A DNA stretch of 64,000 bases from Vicia villosa (lineage: Eukaryota > Streptophyta > Magnoliopsida > Fabales > Fabaceae): the NCBI RefSeq assembly GCF_029867415.1, contig NC_081185.1:47376766-47440765 (forward strand), written 5' to 3'. Below, piece by piece: positions 8,688 through 19,515 of the stretch. Each line of letters starts with the position of its first letter. Position 1 is the stretch's first letter. The translations under genes were made by a program, and so were the position numbers. The notes beneath the pieces are model-generated. The model had not been told where the DNA came from. It searched no databases and saw nothing but the letters and a program-made list of their open reading frames with translations.

Positions 8688-9615
8688 TGTAGATGTTGTT
8701 GATTGGCTGTAATTTTTGGTAAAACTAATTGTGGTTCTGTCATGTCAAAAACAGTGTCATGACATGCTTTCTGTTGTTGTTCATTATGCAGGCCTTTACC
8801 TGATGTCAGGGCCGATGTCATGACATTCGCAGCTGTTCGTTATTTTCTATTACTTCTTATGATTGTATGATCTGATAAGACCTTATGTGCTATATTTGGT
8901 AATAATGGATTCTGGTCTGTTTCAAGGACGTATTGGATGATTACTATTATGAGTTCCTTGTGTAATGGAGATTTGGTTTAATTAGGGCAAAAACTATTTT
9001 GTGGATCCAAGGCCCAGTTGCTGTATTGTCTGAAGGCTATTTAATCCGTGCAGGAGCTGCTGTTGCCGTCAGGGTTTTCTGGTTGAGAAACTATTAGAGA
9101 TCTGTGTGTTTAAGGTTCTCAGTGTAGTTTTCTTGTAAGCCAAACAATCATCATGATGATTGTCTTGGTCTAGGTGTTTTTGTTTTGAGTTGTAAGAAGT
9201 ACTCGAAGCTTTTAAGCAAGAGTACTATTGTACTTGATCAAAGCTTTTAAGCAAGATCAAGTTGTGTTTTTGAAGAGTGTCTTCTTCTGTTATTAGTCTG
9301 TTAGTTTTTCATCACTGCTGTGATTGAGGGGGAGTGAGTAGGATCTCTGGTCTAAGTTGTTTAGATTGAAGTTGCATTGGGTAGATATTAAGTGAAAGGC
9401 GTAATATTGAGTTGTATTACCTTGAATTGATATTACTTATAGTGGACTTCCTCCCTGGCTTGGCAGCCCCCAGATGTAGGTGTGTTTGCACCGAACTGGG
9501 TTAACAATTTTCCTGTGTTGTCTTCTGTTTACACTTTGTTCATTTAGTTAAAAACATTCAGATAGTGATGTCGTGACATCCTGTAAGACATCGCGTGTCT
9601 GAGTCCAGAATTTCA
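8688..9615 (+). repeat. Element S 3' LTR (928 bp)
   Basis: Same length as the 5' LTR, offset by 6019 bp. It repeats the 20-bp palindrome (9144-9163), the twin hairpins (9198-9262) and the ATGTCATGACAT motifs. It ends CA at 9615, followed by TSD GTTTG. Confidence 0.95.
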
Positions 9616-9620
9616 GTTTG

Positions 9621-9986
9621 TCATGCTTTATTAGAATTTAACCAATATCAAAACATGTGTTTAGCACAACGGAACTTAATTTAACAATATTAGGAAACAT
9701 ATCCAAACAAATAATCAATACATAATCCATAACCGAAATGGCAACACGTATATCGAGTAACTCTAAGACTATCGACCCCCAGTGTTACAAGATCAGAGCA
9801 TGACCGACATGACTCCACATAACCGGATAAACTCTACGAGTCATCCTCACCGATCGCTTAGGCCGCTACTTCAATCTGAAATCATTAAAGTAAGGGTGAG
9901 ACTACATCATAATTAAATAGCATTATAAATCGTCCGAATAGAATTCATAAGCAATTATCCACTCTACTTAGCATATTCAGATTTAT
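9621..9986 (-). repeat. Element X 5' LTR, segment 2 of 3
   Basis: It continues the X LTR after the S insertion and stops where homology to the A LTR begins (CAACATTTAGG at 9987; compare 18836). No ORF. Assignment rests on continuity across the S TSD and on the matching terminus at 52136. Confidence 0.6.
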
Positions 9987-10460
9987 CAACATTTAGGAAA
10001 GGCATAAAAGAACAGGAAAGACCTTTTGACAGATTTTGGGTTCGGGGGGTTGGTTATACAAATGGAAGGTTTTAAGCACCCTTTGTATCCATGGTTATCC
10101 ATGGGCTCTTAATTGCTTAGCTCACTTTTTAAATGCTTTATTGATTTGAAAATAGAAGAAGTGAAGATGGACAATATGTCACATAGGTCTCTGAAGAGTT
10201 TCACCGGGAATAATACCCTTCAAATACCAGATGAAAGTTTTGAAAATAGATGAGAAGTTTTGAAAATACGTTGTTTGAAAATGAAAGTGTTTGAGCAAGC
10301 AATTAGGAGTTACTTACTCTCAATTTATAAGATCTTTCCTATGCATTTAATACTTTTCTTAAATGATGGTATGATTAAAAAAAGAGTAATAAGAGGGAAA
10401 ACCATAGAGGTGCAAGTGTGCAAAGTGCTTTTTTTTTTAGTTTTATCTTGATTATTAATG

Positions 10461-11270
10461 TTATAGCTCAAAGGTAAAAATATGATCCAAGTGGACAAAA
10501 GGAAGATGACAGAAACATAAACAATGCGTCCAAATGGACAAAGAAAAAATAGCGGAAGCATAAATAATATGTCCAAATGGACAAAGAGAAAATAGCGAAA
10601 ACATAAATAATATGTCCAAATGGACAAAGAGAAAAATAGCAGAAACATAAATAATATGTCCAAATGGACAAAGAAAAAATAGCAGAAATATAAATAATAT
10701 GTCCAAATGGACAAAGAAAAAATAGCAGAAATATAAATAATATGTCCAAATGGACAAAGAAAAAAATTGCAGAAATATAAATAATATGTCCAAATGGACA
10801 AAGAAAAAATAGCAGAAATATAAATAATATGTCCAAATGGACAAAGAAAAAATAGCAGAAATATAAATAATATGTCCAAATGGACAAAGAAAAAATAGCA
10901 GAAATATAAATAATATGTCCAAATGGAATAAGAAAAAATAGCAGAAATATAAATAATATGTCCAAATGGACAAAGAAAAAATAGCAGAAATATAAATAAT
11001 ATGTCCAAATGGAGAAAGCAAAAATAGCAGAAATATAAATAATATGTCCAAATGGACAAAGAAAAAAAAAAGACAGAAACATAAATAATATGTCCAAATG
11101 GACAAAGAAAAAATGACAGAAACATAAATAATATGTCCAAATGGACAAAGAAAAAATAACAGAAACATAAATAATATGTCCAAATGGACAAAGAAAAAAA
11201 TGACAGAAACATAAATAATATGTCCAAATGGACAAAGAGAAAATAACAGAAACATAAGTAATATGAATGA
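10461..11270 (-). repeat. 43-bp tandem array inside the A 3' LTR (about 18 units)
   Basis: Each unit holds TGTCCAAATGGACA, an inverted repeat with 6-bp arms around AA, followed by an A-rich spacer and ATAAATAAT. Units vary mainly in the A-run and in AGCAGAAATA / GACAGAAACA. Unit length near a multiple of three minus two keeps three minus frames open by chance, producing repetitive pseudo-proteins. Confidence 0.95.
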
Positions 11271-12235
11271 TAAAATAAAGTATAAAGCAAGAAATATAAA
11301 GAACAATATAATAAAATGCGGAATTTAAAGTTAATTGTTAGTATGTTAGCACGCGAATCATCTTGAAGCTAGTCAAGTATATCCACGATGTTAGTAAAGG
11401 TCGATGGTGAGTGAATGATGATCTCGGATTTAAAGTTAATGAAAATTTATCAGAAGCTTGATAGAATCATAGCGACTACACGATAAATATCCAAAAGTCT
11501 TAAATCAACTGCCTACAATCTCTGCCATAATTGATCTTTTATTCCAATTCTGGACAAAGGAAAAAGATAAGAAATAATATCAAATAATATACAAAAATAA
11601 ATATAAAACAAATTAAACTTAATTCATTCTTTTTGTGATTTTTTGGAATTGATTTTAAGTTAATTAACAAGCTAATTAAACAAATAATTATACAAATAAT
11701 TAAACTTAACAAGAAAAATATTATTTTATATGTCAAAAATTAGATTACAAAAAATATAAACCTAAATCTAAAAGGAAAATACTTTTGGAGTTTTCTGATT
11801 GGTTGAAAATAATTAAAAAAAAAGCAATATTTACATAATTACTAATTAATTAAGCAAAATAAATTAATTATGAAAAAGAAATAAAATATTTTTATGTTAA
11901 AAATTAAATAAACATTTTATCAACTTAAAACTAAAATTAAAACATTTTTTTTTGAGAAATTGAAAATATGCATAAATATGGAGTTTTTAATTCATGAACT
12001 CCTAACACTACTACATATTAAAAATTACATTGTACTTACTCTATGATGTCCCAAGAGTGGAATAGAGTGATTGAAATTGAATGAAAGTGGCTATTTGAAT
12101 GAGCCTTGATTTTTACAAGTTTCTTGAAACTTTTGCAAAAAAATATAAACTTAAGCTATGACTTTGTGGTGATTGTTGTTGTTCTTTGTGTTCCTCCCCC
12201 TTTTTTTCCTCTCTTGAATGAAGAAAATGAAGCTC

Positions 12236-12243
12236 TATTTATA
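12236..12243 (-). promoter_or_regulatory. TATA box 2 of the A 3' LTR
   Basis: Minus strand reads CCTATAAATAGAGC, a canonical plant TATA, followed by a CT/A-rich leader. It lies about 2.5 kb from the LTR start. The 5' LTR copy is at 48003-48010. Confidence 0.6.
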
Positions 12244-14104
12244 GGCAAATGATTTGATCTTGAACCCTTGCAAGTTGGAATTTTCATGATTGATTTTGTG
12301 GAAAAAATATGATAATGGAATATTTTCAATGAGTGCATTTCTTAACCATGGTTAAAACACTCAAGTATTATTCTCTTCAATCTTGCAATAATATATTTAA
12401 GCATCTTGGATAATATCTTTGAATTATCTCACTTTAATTAAACTTTAAATGAATAAAATTTAATTAAAATGAAATAAAAGTGTCATGAATCATGGATAGG
12501 TCGTGGATGCCCTTTAGACATATGGGAATCAAGATTGAATCACAAAAGAATTGGCCTTTTTGAAAAAAAAAATCAAATTTTGGTCATTACTTGTTTGATG
12601 CATTTTTCCAAAAAGGGTCAACTTCATCAAGGCATATCTCCCTCAATTTTGATCCTATGAAAGTGTTCTTTTACTTTTTGGAAAGCCCAAGATGTCCTCT
12701 ACAAGCCACTTTGGAAGCGTTTTTGCATTTGGAGAAGTTATCTGGATGATATGGGCTTTGACAAAAAAACCGCTTTTTGTTGACTTTGAAAATGACCTGT
12801 AATGTTTTGGCTTATATCTCTTAGGCGGAAGCATTTCTTGACCTTGGTCCCAATATCAAAGTTGTAGAGAATTGAATTTCCTTGAGAATGAGCTTTGGTT
12901 GGAATTTTTCTGATAAATTATGAGATAGTTTTGGTCGGTCAAAGTTCAGTTGACTTTTAGGTAAAAAACTCTAATTTTGCAATTTTGAGTTTTGTCGATT
13001 TCTGAACTTTTCTTGATGAATTATGATCAACCATTGATCACATGATGAATCTTTTGACAAAATATGGATGTTGACAAAAAATTGCATTTTTGACTGTCTG
13101 TTGACTTTTTGGTCAAACTGGTCGTCTGTTGATTGTTTGAGCTGTTGACTGTGCGTCTGAGCGAATCGAAGTTTGAAAATTTGCCTGGTGGTACTTTGAG
13201 ACATATGGAGATCCATGAAATCCAGTTGAGGTCTAAAAAACTCGTTCTCCTGAAAAAAAATAAAAACCCTAGTTAGGGATGTAGGAGACAGTTAGGCGTA
13301 CCTGATTTTTATGCAGTGTTGAGTCTCTGTTGATCACGTGATTATCAGAAGACTTCTAGAACAAAATCTTGGAAATTTGAAGTGCGAAAAATTGATTTGA
13401 CTGATGGTACAAACACGGAGAATTGCGCTGATAGCGGGTTTGACTGGTAACTAGCTGTCCGGGTATTAACGTAACAGTTAAAGTGAAAACTTAACAGTTA
13501 AAGTCAATTTTTTCTTTTTGTTTTTTGTTGTGTTAATGGTGAGAAATTATTTACATGATTTGTTAGAAAAACACAAATATAATAAATAACAAAAATACAC
13601 TGTACGCGAACAAAATCACCGTCAATAATAAGATTGAAAGGGATTTAATGCATAGAAAAATAAATATTTAACTAGCAATAAACACACATAATATTATCTT
13701 ACTAGTTAAACGACGGTATAATAGATAGTGTAATACTTAATACTGACAGTACAAATATTACCTAAACAAAACGTAGCGAACAGTACGGTAAACATAAAGA
13801 ACGGTACATTCTAAAAAACAGAAGATACGACAAACTTTACATATGACGATCAATAATCCATGCTATGAACAACAGAAAATAGATGATCGGAAGTGTAACC
13901 ATCGCAGGTCCGCATTTTTCAGGACTATGCAGACAGAAGAAGGACATGATCACCATAAAAATAGTGATGACTATAAGAAAAAGTGTATCCATCCACTTTG
14001 CCATTTTTGCCGGGGAAGAAGAGAAAATAATTATGAGATAGAAGTTTGAGAAATTTGGGAGATGAGTGAAATTTGATGTGAGAATTTATGGAAAAAATGA
14101 GGAG

Positions 14105-14112
14105 TATTTATA
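14105..14112 (-). promoter_or_regulatory. TATA box 1 of the A 3' LTR
   Basis: Minus strand reads CTCTATAAATACTCC, about 635 bp from the LTR start, the same distance as the TATA of element C from its LTR start. A CT-rich leader and, about 100 nt on, AAAAATGGC (ATG at 14004) follow. The 5' LTR copy is at 49911-49918. Confidence 0.7.
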
Positions 14113-14743
14113 GAGTGAAAAGAGAGAGATAGAGACGTTGGGAATGGAGTGTTACCGTTTTGAATAGTAGTAGGATTTGAAAAAAAGTATGGTAGGTTTT
14201 GAAAAGAAAAGGGGTGTAGAATAAAGCTAGGATTTGATTTGAAAGAAAGAGATTTGAAAAGAAAGGAAGATATTTGAAAAGAGCGAAAGAGATTTTGAAA
14301 AAATAATATAGTATAAAAAATAAAAATTAGTGGGAAATAAAACCAATAATAATTTAATTGCTACTAGTATAATCTGAAACCCGGACTCCGCGCCTGCAAA
14401 TTTTAATTCCGTACCAACTGCGTCAGCATTATTTATCTGAAAATAAATCTCAAATAAACAGTGTATGAAGTGATAAACAGTATTTGGCGTTTATGTAAGA
14501 ATAAATTTAACAGCGAACCAAAATACTGTATAAAAAATTCTAAAAATTGAGTATTTATAAAATCAAGATATTTATGAAATAAAAATCCAAGATTGTATAA
14601 AACTCCAAATATTTAGACAGAAGTCTGTTGACTTCTCTTTTTTTTTTTTCAAAAAAACGCAGGCAAATTTTGGGGTATAACAATAATGATCATAACACTT
14701 AGAAAATGATGGGATCTCAAAGGTCAAAAATTGGGGTGCAACA

Positions 14744-14760
14744 GATGCCCCTATTTAAGT
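14744..14760 (-). other. Polypurine tract of element A
   Basis: Minus strand AACTTAAATAGGGGCATC directly precedes the 3' LTR. It is identical in its core to the PPT of C (37683-37698). Confidence 0.85.
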
Positions 14761-15089
14761 TTCTTCTATCCGGAGATGTGAAGATTGGAAATCTTCGTTT
14801 CGACGTGATCGAAGAGACTTAAATATATATAAAAACACAATTTTTGAACCTGAGATGCAATGTAATGCTTATGATTATGAATGCATATGATTTCCACGAG
14901 ATGGAAACAGAACACCACAGGGGAGAAGTAAACAGACTCCGTTGGGGAAAAGGTATACGTCATCCAGGAATAGAATCAAACTTCATAAAAGAAAGAAACA
15001 GTCGACAGAAGCTTTCAGGAGTAAAACGTGAAAGGAACTCTGGACAGGAAATCAACAGAGACGTTCAGAAAGAAAATTCTCTGGAACCC

Positions 15090-15590
15090 ATATCAGAAAT
15101 AATTCAAGAGTAAAACATGAATGAATTTGGAAAGGAGTATAAATTGACAGAGGCATTCAAGAGTAAAACATGATTGAACATCACCATAGGCAATCAAGAC
15201 TAAAACATGATTGAATAATCATCAACGGACAATCAAGAGTAAACCATGATTGGATAACATCATAGGCAATCAAGACTAAAATATGATTGAGTAGTATCAA
15301 AAGCAATCAAGAGTAAACCATGATTGGATAACATCATAGGCAATCAAGACTAAAACATGATTGAACATCATCAAAGACAATCAAGAGTAAAACATGATTG
15401 GAAAATATCAAAGGCCATCAAGAGTAAAACATGATTGAACAACATCAAAGACAATCAAGAGTAAAACATGATTGAGACACCAACCGAGAGTAAAGCACGA
15501 TCAAACAGCATCGGGAGTAAAACATAATCGAATATAAATAAAGATCAATCAAGAGTAAAGCGTGATTGAATAATATTAAAGGTTAATGCC
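15090..15590 (-). repeat. Minisatellite in the A 3' internal region
   Basis: About 15 units of roughly 20 to 45 bp around AATCAAGAGTAAAACATGATT on the plus strand, whose ends AATCA and TGATT pair. The same core, in sense orientation, makes the arrays of element C (36451-37440). Tandem repeats in this 3' region are known from pea Ogre elements. No coding potential. Confidence 0.9.
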
Positions 15591-16388
15591 AAGTGAGTTG
15601 GACTTTGATCTCAAGGTAAGATGTTGATAACAACAAGACTTGAAAAAATATAAATGAGCATGAATTTGTTTCTATGCATGATGTTAAATTTTTCTATGCA
15701 TGATGAATGCTCAATGCAATGTAGTTATTTATGACAACTGGGATTGACTCTTTTGTGAGGCAAGATTGGAGCTTTGATTCCTCAACATGGAAATTCTACC
15801 AACTCTGCTTCGGAAGATGCTTGAATAAACTTCATGTCACACTGATAACTGTATTAAACAAATGATCCTTTGAGAAGAACTGATAAACTATGCTTGAGGA
15901 TTGCTGAAGAAGATTGCCCCTGATTGAATAATTGTTGCAAGTTAACTGATCATGGCTTCAGTTGAACTATGTTGGGGATGAACTGATCACAGATTCAACT
16001 CTTGAAATGAATGTTGGGAAGACTTGCCATAGCATACATCTTGTAGAGGATATTCTGATCAAAAAATCTTGATTAAACATATGAACAACAGGATCTTGAA
16101 GTAATGTGCCCCTGACAGGATCACTGATCAAGTTTCTCGATTGTTTGAACTTCCTAGAAGATTAGTGTTTTCTTGCAAATAAAATGTTCATTCAAGAATA
16201 GTAATTTTAATGCAATGCTCAAAACATATTTTTTGAAATCAAAGTTTTAGAATGATATTATATATGTAAAGATAATGGAATCATTGGTCAAAACACTAAG
16301 GTTAAGACAATCAAAGTAAAAGATAAAGCAAAGATATGGTATCAACATAAATGATTGGTAAATCTCTTGGGAGTCAGCTTACGCAACA
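15591..16388 (-). other. Element A non-coding spacer between minisatellite and structured domain
   Basis: No ORF of note. It is alignable by eye with the corresponding spacer of C (35583-36450), including repeated ATGATCAGTT-like words and TTGCCCCTGAT-type motifs. Confidence 0.7.
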
Positions 16389-17198
16389 TTGTTGTAGTAT
16401 GCTTTCAAAATAAACCTTGCTTCAATTAGGGCTTTTGAAGGTTGTAACGTGGTCAGGTTCACGGTTTAAAAAACAAAAGGTATAAGGCTCAAAATTTTTG
16501 TAACCCACCCCATCTTCGTGATGATCTTCAGTCCTAAACTCAGTTAATTCAAAATATGCATTCAGGTTCTAAGAGACTTCTGCAATTTTATCTGTCGTGA
16601 TGATGATAGTTCACAAGCCAAGAAAACTTAGAGATGGCAGTCACTTTTTCCTTTTGATAGTCACAACATTTTGTGGTTCAAGAATTTATTGACTTCTCTC
16701 TATTTTCTTTCTTTTGATATCCCTAACTTTTGCCTGAACTGTTTATTTTGAAACTTACAGTCAGCGGGATGCCTTAATTTTTGCCTAAGTCATTTTTTGA
16801 TTTTGACTTAGCAGACTTTTCTTTGATTTTCTTTTTTTGATACCCTTTTTCCTGAAAGATAGTGACTACCTTGCTTAATGATTATAATGAACCATCATCG
16901 ACTTTTGCTCGGCGTTTCCAACATTTCTTTGATGTAAGCGGAGGAAAGCTTGTGATTAAAACACTTGTTAAAAGGTGCATTGAATGATTCTCCTAAAATA
17001 GAATGCACAACAAAATTAACTGGGAACTACCCTGCCCCGGGTTAAAATGTGGGTTATTTCGTACAGAAAGAAACACCAACTTCTAGGCTCAAAGGGGTTG
17101 ACGAGGGATTAACTTCCTTATTTCTCCAGTGTTTGGGAATTGAAACAATGCCTGTACATCCTCAGCAAAGTTTTATTTGAAAGCATACATTTCAACAA
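16389..17198 (-). other. Conserved nested-stem domain (candidate structured RNA), copy in A
   Basis: Paired segments, given as plus-strand positions: P1 16389-16421 with 17164-17198; P2 CAGTTAATT 16541-16549 with 17014-17022; P3a 16603-16613 with 16888-16898; P3 16636-16645 with 16861-16870; P5 16734-16742 with 16757-16764; P4 CTAAGTC 16785-16791 with GACTTAG 16805-16811. P4 and P5 are hairpins inside P3, which is inside P3a, P2 and P1. P3a and P3 each contain one pair that works only as G.U in the minus-strand (sense) RNA. No ORF. Confidence 0.7.
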
Positions 17199-17513
17199 CC
17201 TTGGTATTTCGTTGTCATCATCCTCCCTCCAATCTTTGCATAAAACACAAGTTTGATAGAGAAAGCAAAATAGAATTTTTTTTTTTGTAAAAGAAGCATA
17301 AACATAGACATAGTAGATGAAAATGAATTCAAACATACGATGCTCATTTCATTAAAACAAACATTCAGGAATAAACAAAGTTTAAAAGCAAACAATACAA
17401 CTAAGGAAATGCAAACAGTAGGGAAACATGGCCTAGTGACTAATCAGTGACGAGGATGAGTTGTCCTGTCTTGATACACTGGCTTTAGGGAGATAATTGT
17501 CTTTGACCCGTTT

Positions 17514-17760
17514 TCAGCCATTCTGATTCGGCAAAGGATTAGTGACAACATTGGGACCAACATTCTTAAAAGATAACAACTTTGATCTAACCAACTCTTG
17601 AACTCTGACCTTCAAAGGAAAACATCTTTCTAAATCATGGCCCGCTGCCCCTTGATGGAAAGGACAATGAAGATCAGACCTAAAACCTTCTGGAAGAGGA
17701 TTCCGAGGAGGAAGAATCAGCTCGATGGTAGACAGATAACTTCGAAGATGGAGACAGACA
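17514..17760 (-). pseudogene. gag C-terminal remnant of element A
   Basis: The minus-strand frame ends at TGA (17514-17516). About the last 75 codons are recognisable: an LPEGFRSDLH segment, then the finger CPFHQGAAGHDLERC with spacing C-x2-H-x5-H-x4-C, then a conserved tail NVGPNVVTNPLPNQNG. The finger type and PNVV tail match the complete gag of B. The matrix/capsid part of gag is gone; upstream sequence turns non-coding near 17760. The open frame continues to 17876 without homology. It cannot make a working gag. Confidence 0.8.
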
Positions 17761-18716
17761 AGGATAAGTTTCATGGATAACCTGGATTTATGTATGCAAA
17801 TGATGTAATTGTTGTTTATATTATTTTTTTTGAGTTTCAAAGAACTTAAGATATTAATTTGCAAACATTCAAGCATTGGATTAAAGCATTGATCAAGTTA
17901 TCATAAAAATCAATCATCCATTTTGGTGGATTAGAGTTTTCACCCCATCAACACCCAAGATCCATTGAGTTTGATGAAACTTATGATGTTTACAAAAAAG
18001 ACCTCTGAGTTCATTGGAAATCAAAGGAAAAGATTTTTATGAATGTATGAATGCATGAATGCCACATATACAGAAATGGTAACACAAACATGGTGCACAT
18101 AAGGTAGGTTCAAAAGTTCAACGTCACGAGCATGAGGTCAAAGAACCAAACATGGGATAGTACTAGGGGTTAATCACCTGCACAACATGTTCTACTGATA
18201 CGTCAGAGTCTACATTTTTGTTTCGGATATTACCGGCTTGCACAACTGAACTTGTGAGCTAGCAATATTCTCAAGAAAAACTCGTCTGAGTGTGGCTCTC
18301 CGCATGACAACTAATCCAAGTCTTCACCTGAATAGTTTCTGCGCCACAACCTAATAAGGCCAGGATGGGTTGGGGTTCTACGGCCAACTCAGCTTATACT
18401 GTTCAATGAAAGCAATAATGTCTTCGCTACGAAACATGCTAAACATATATTACCAACAAGGAACCTCCACTGAGCGGAAGGATTCTCATGTCGGCTTTTT
18501 AAGGACTGAACTCCTTGTATGCCATACATGACTATACCCTCCACCTAATTCTTATGTGTACTTAATCCGGGTTAGGATTTGTCCATAATGTATCTCAAGT
18601 GACGGAACCACACATATAGAATGAAATAACAAGTATGTACAAAATAACCAAGTATAAGCAAATATTAAAGTGATCAAAAACTCTAAGGTAACCCCTCTTT
18701 TAAAAAGATTTTTCAA
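17761..18716 (-). other. Element A leader between PBS and gag remnant
   Basis: Non-coding. Part of it (17880-18010) is clearly similar to element C 33985-34110, including ATGGATGATTGAT, perhaps the old gag start region. No other feature seen. Confidence 0.6.
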
Positions 18717-18735
18717 ATCCCCAGCAGAGTGGCCA
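18717..18735 (-). other. Primer-binding site of element A (tRNA-Arg type)
   Basis: Minus strand TGGCCACTCTGCTGGGGAT lies four bases after the LTR end TTTACA. One base differs from the B site. Confidence 0.85.
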
Positions 18736-18739
18736 GTTC

Positions 18740-19515
18740 TGTAAACTCGGTTTTTTGAGGCGAACTGACTCCTTGCTCTTTCTTTTTTTTATTTTTTATA
18801 TTTTTGCAAGAGTCGCCACCGACTTTTATTTTGTCCAACATTTAGGAAAGGCATAAAAGAACAGGAAAGACCTTTTGACAGATTTTGGGTTCGGGGGGTT
18901 GGTTATACAAAGGGAAGGTTTTAAGCACCCTTTGTATCCATGGTTATCCATGGGCTCTTAATTGCTTAGCTCACTTTTTAAATGCTTTATTGATTTGAAA
19001 ATAGAAGAAGTGAAGATGGACAATATGTCACATAGGTCTCTGAAGAGTTTCACCGGGAATAATACCCTTCAAATACCAGATGAAAGTTTTGAAAATAGAT
19101 GAGAAGTTTTGAAAATACGTTGTTTGAAAATGAAAGTGTTTGAGCAAGCAATTAGGAGTTACTTACTCTCAATTTATAAGATCTTTCCTATGCATTTAAT
19201 ACTTTTCTAAAATGATTGTATGATTAAAAAAAGAGTAATAAGAGGGAAAACCATAGAGGTGCAAGTGTGCAAAGTGCTTTTTTTTTTTAGTTTTATCTTG
19301 ATTATTAATGTTTTAGCTCAAGGTAAAAATATGATCCAAGTGGACAAAAGGAAGATGACGGAAACATAAACAATGCGTCCAAATGGACAAAGAAAAAATA
19401 GCGGAAGCATAAATAATATGTCCAAATGGACAAAGAGAAAATAGCGGAAACATAAATAATATGTCCAAATGGACAAAGAGAAAAATAGCAGAAACATAAA
19501 TAATATGTCCAAATG
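18740..19515 (-). repeat. Element A 5' LTR, segment 1 (U5 end)
   Basis: Plus strand starts TGTAAACTCGG at the PBS side. It carries a PBS-like TGGCGACTCT (18809-18818, minus strand), then the first units of the 43-bp array. It is cut by B at 19515; the TSD AAATG (19511-19515) sits in the centre of a GTCCAAATGGAC palindrome and recurs at 44194-44198. Confidence 0.88.

Larger units (their letters stand above)
2669..9615 (+). mobile_element. Element S: Sirevirus-like Ty1/copia retrotransposon, non-autonomous
   Basis: Complete insertion of 6947 bp bounded by two 928-bp LTRs and a 5-bp TSD GTTTG (2664-2668 and 9616-9620). Order: LTR, PBS, gag-protease ORF fused to an RNase H remnant, env-like ORF, PPT, LTR. 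A gag coiled coil, an env-like ORF after pol and repeated PPT-like tracts are Sirevirus hallmarks. Integrase and RT are absent, so it must have moved with enzymes supplied in trans. The LTRs differ at only about four sites (for example TATGCGC/TATGTGC and TTGGTAG/TTGGCAG), so insertion is recent. Confidence 0.93.
9987..14743 (-). repeat. Element A 3' LTR (4757 bp, terminal 96 bp missing)
   Basis: Begins (minus strand) TGTTGCACCCC at 14743 next to the PPT. Compared with the 5' copy at 18740-18835 it lacks the last 96 bp including the TGTAAAC terminus, so the left boundary with X is a deletion and no TSD can be read. It contains two TATA boxes, a 43-bp tandem array and long A/T-rich tracts. No protein gene. 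Confidence 0.85.

Noticed and set aside
10325..11306. Long minus-strand ORFs (up to 321 codons) of repeated CPFGHIIYISAIF-type residues, also at 44080-45164 and 45975-47059
   Set aside because: They are translations of the 43-bp LTR array in three frames at once, with no start context and no family; pure repeat artefact.
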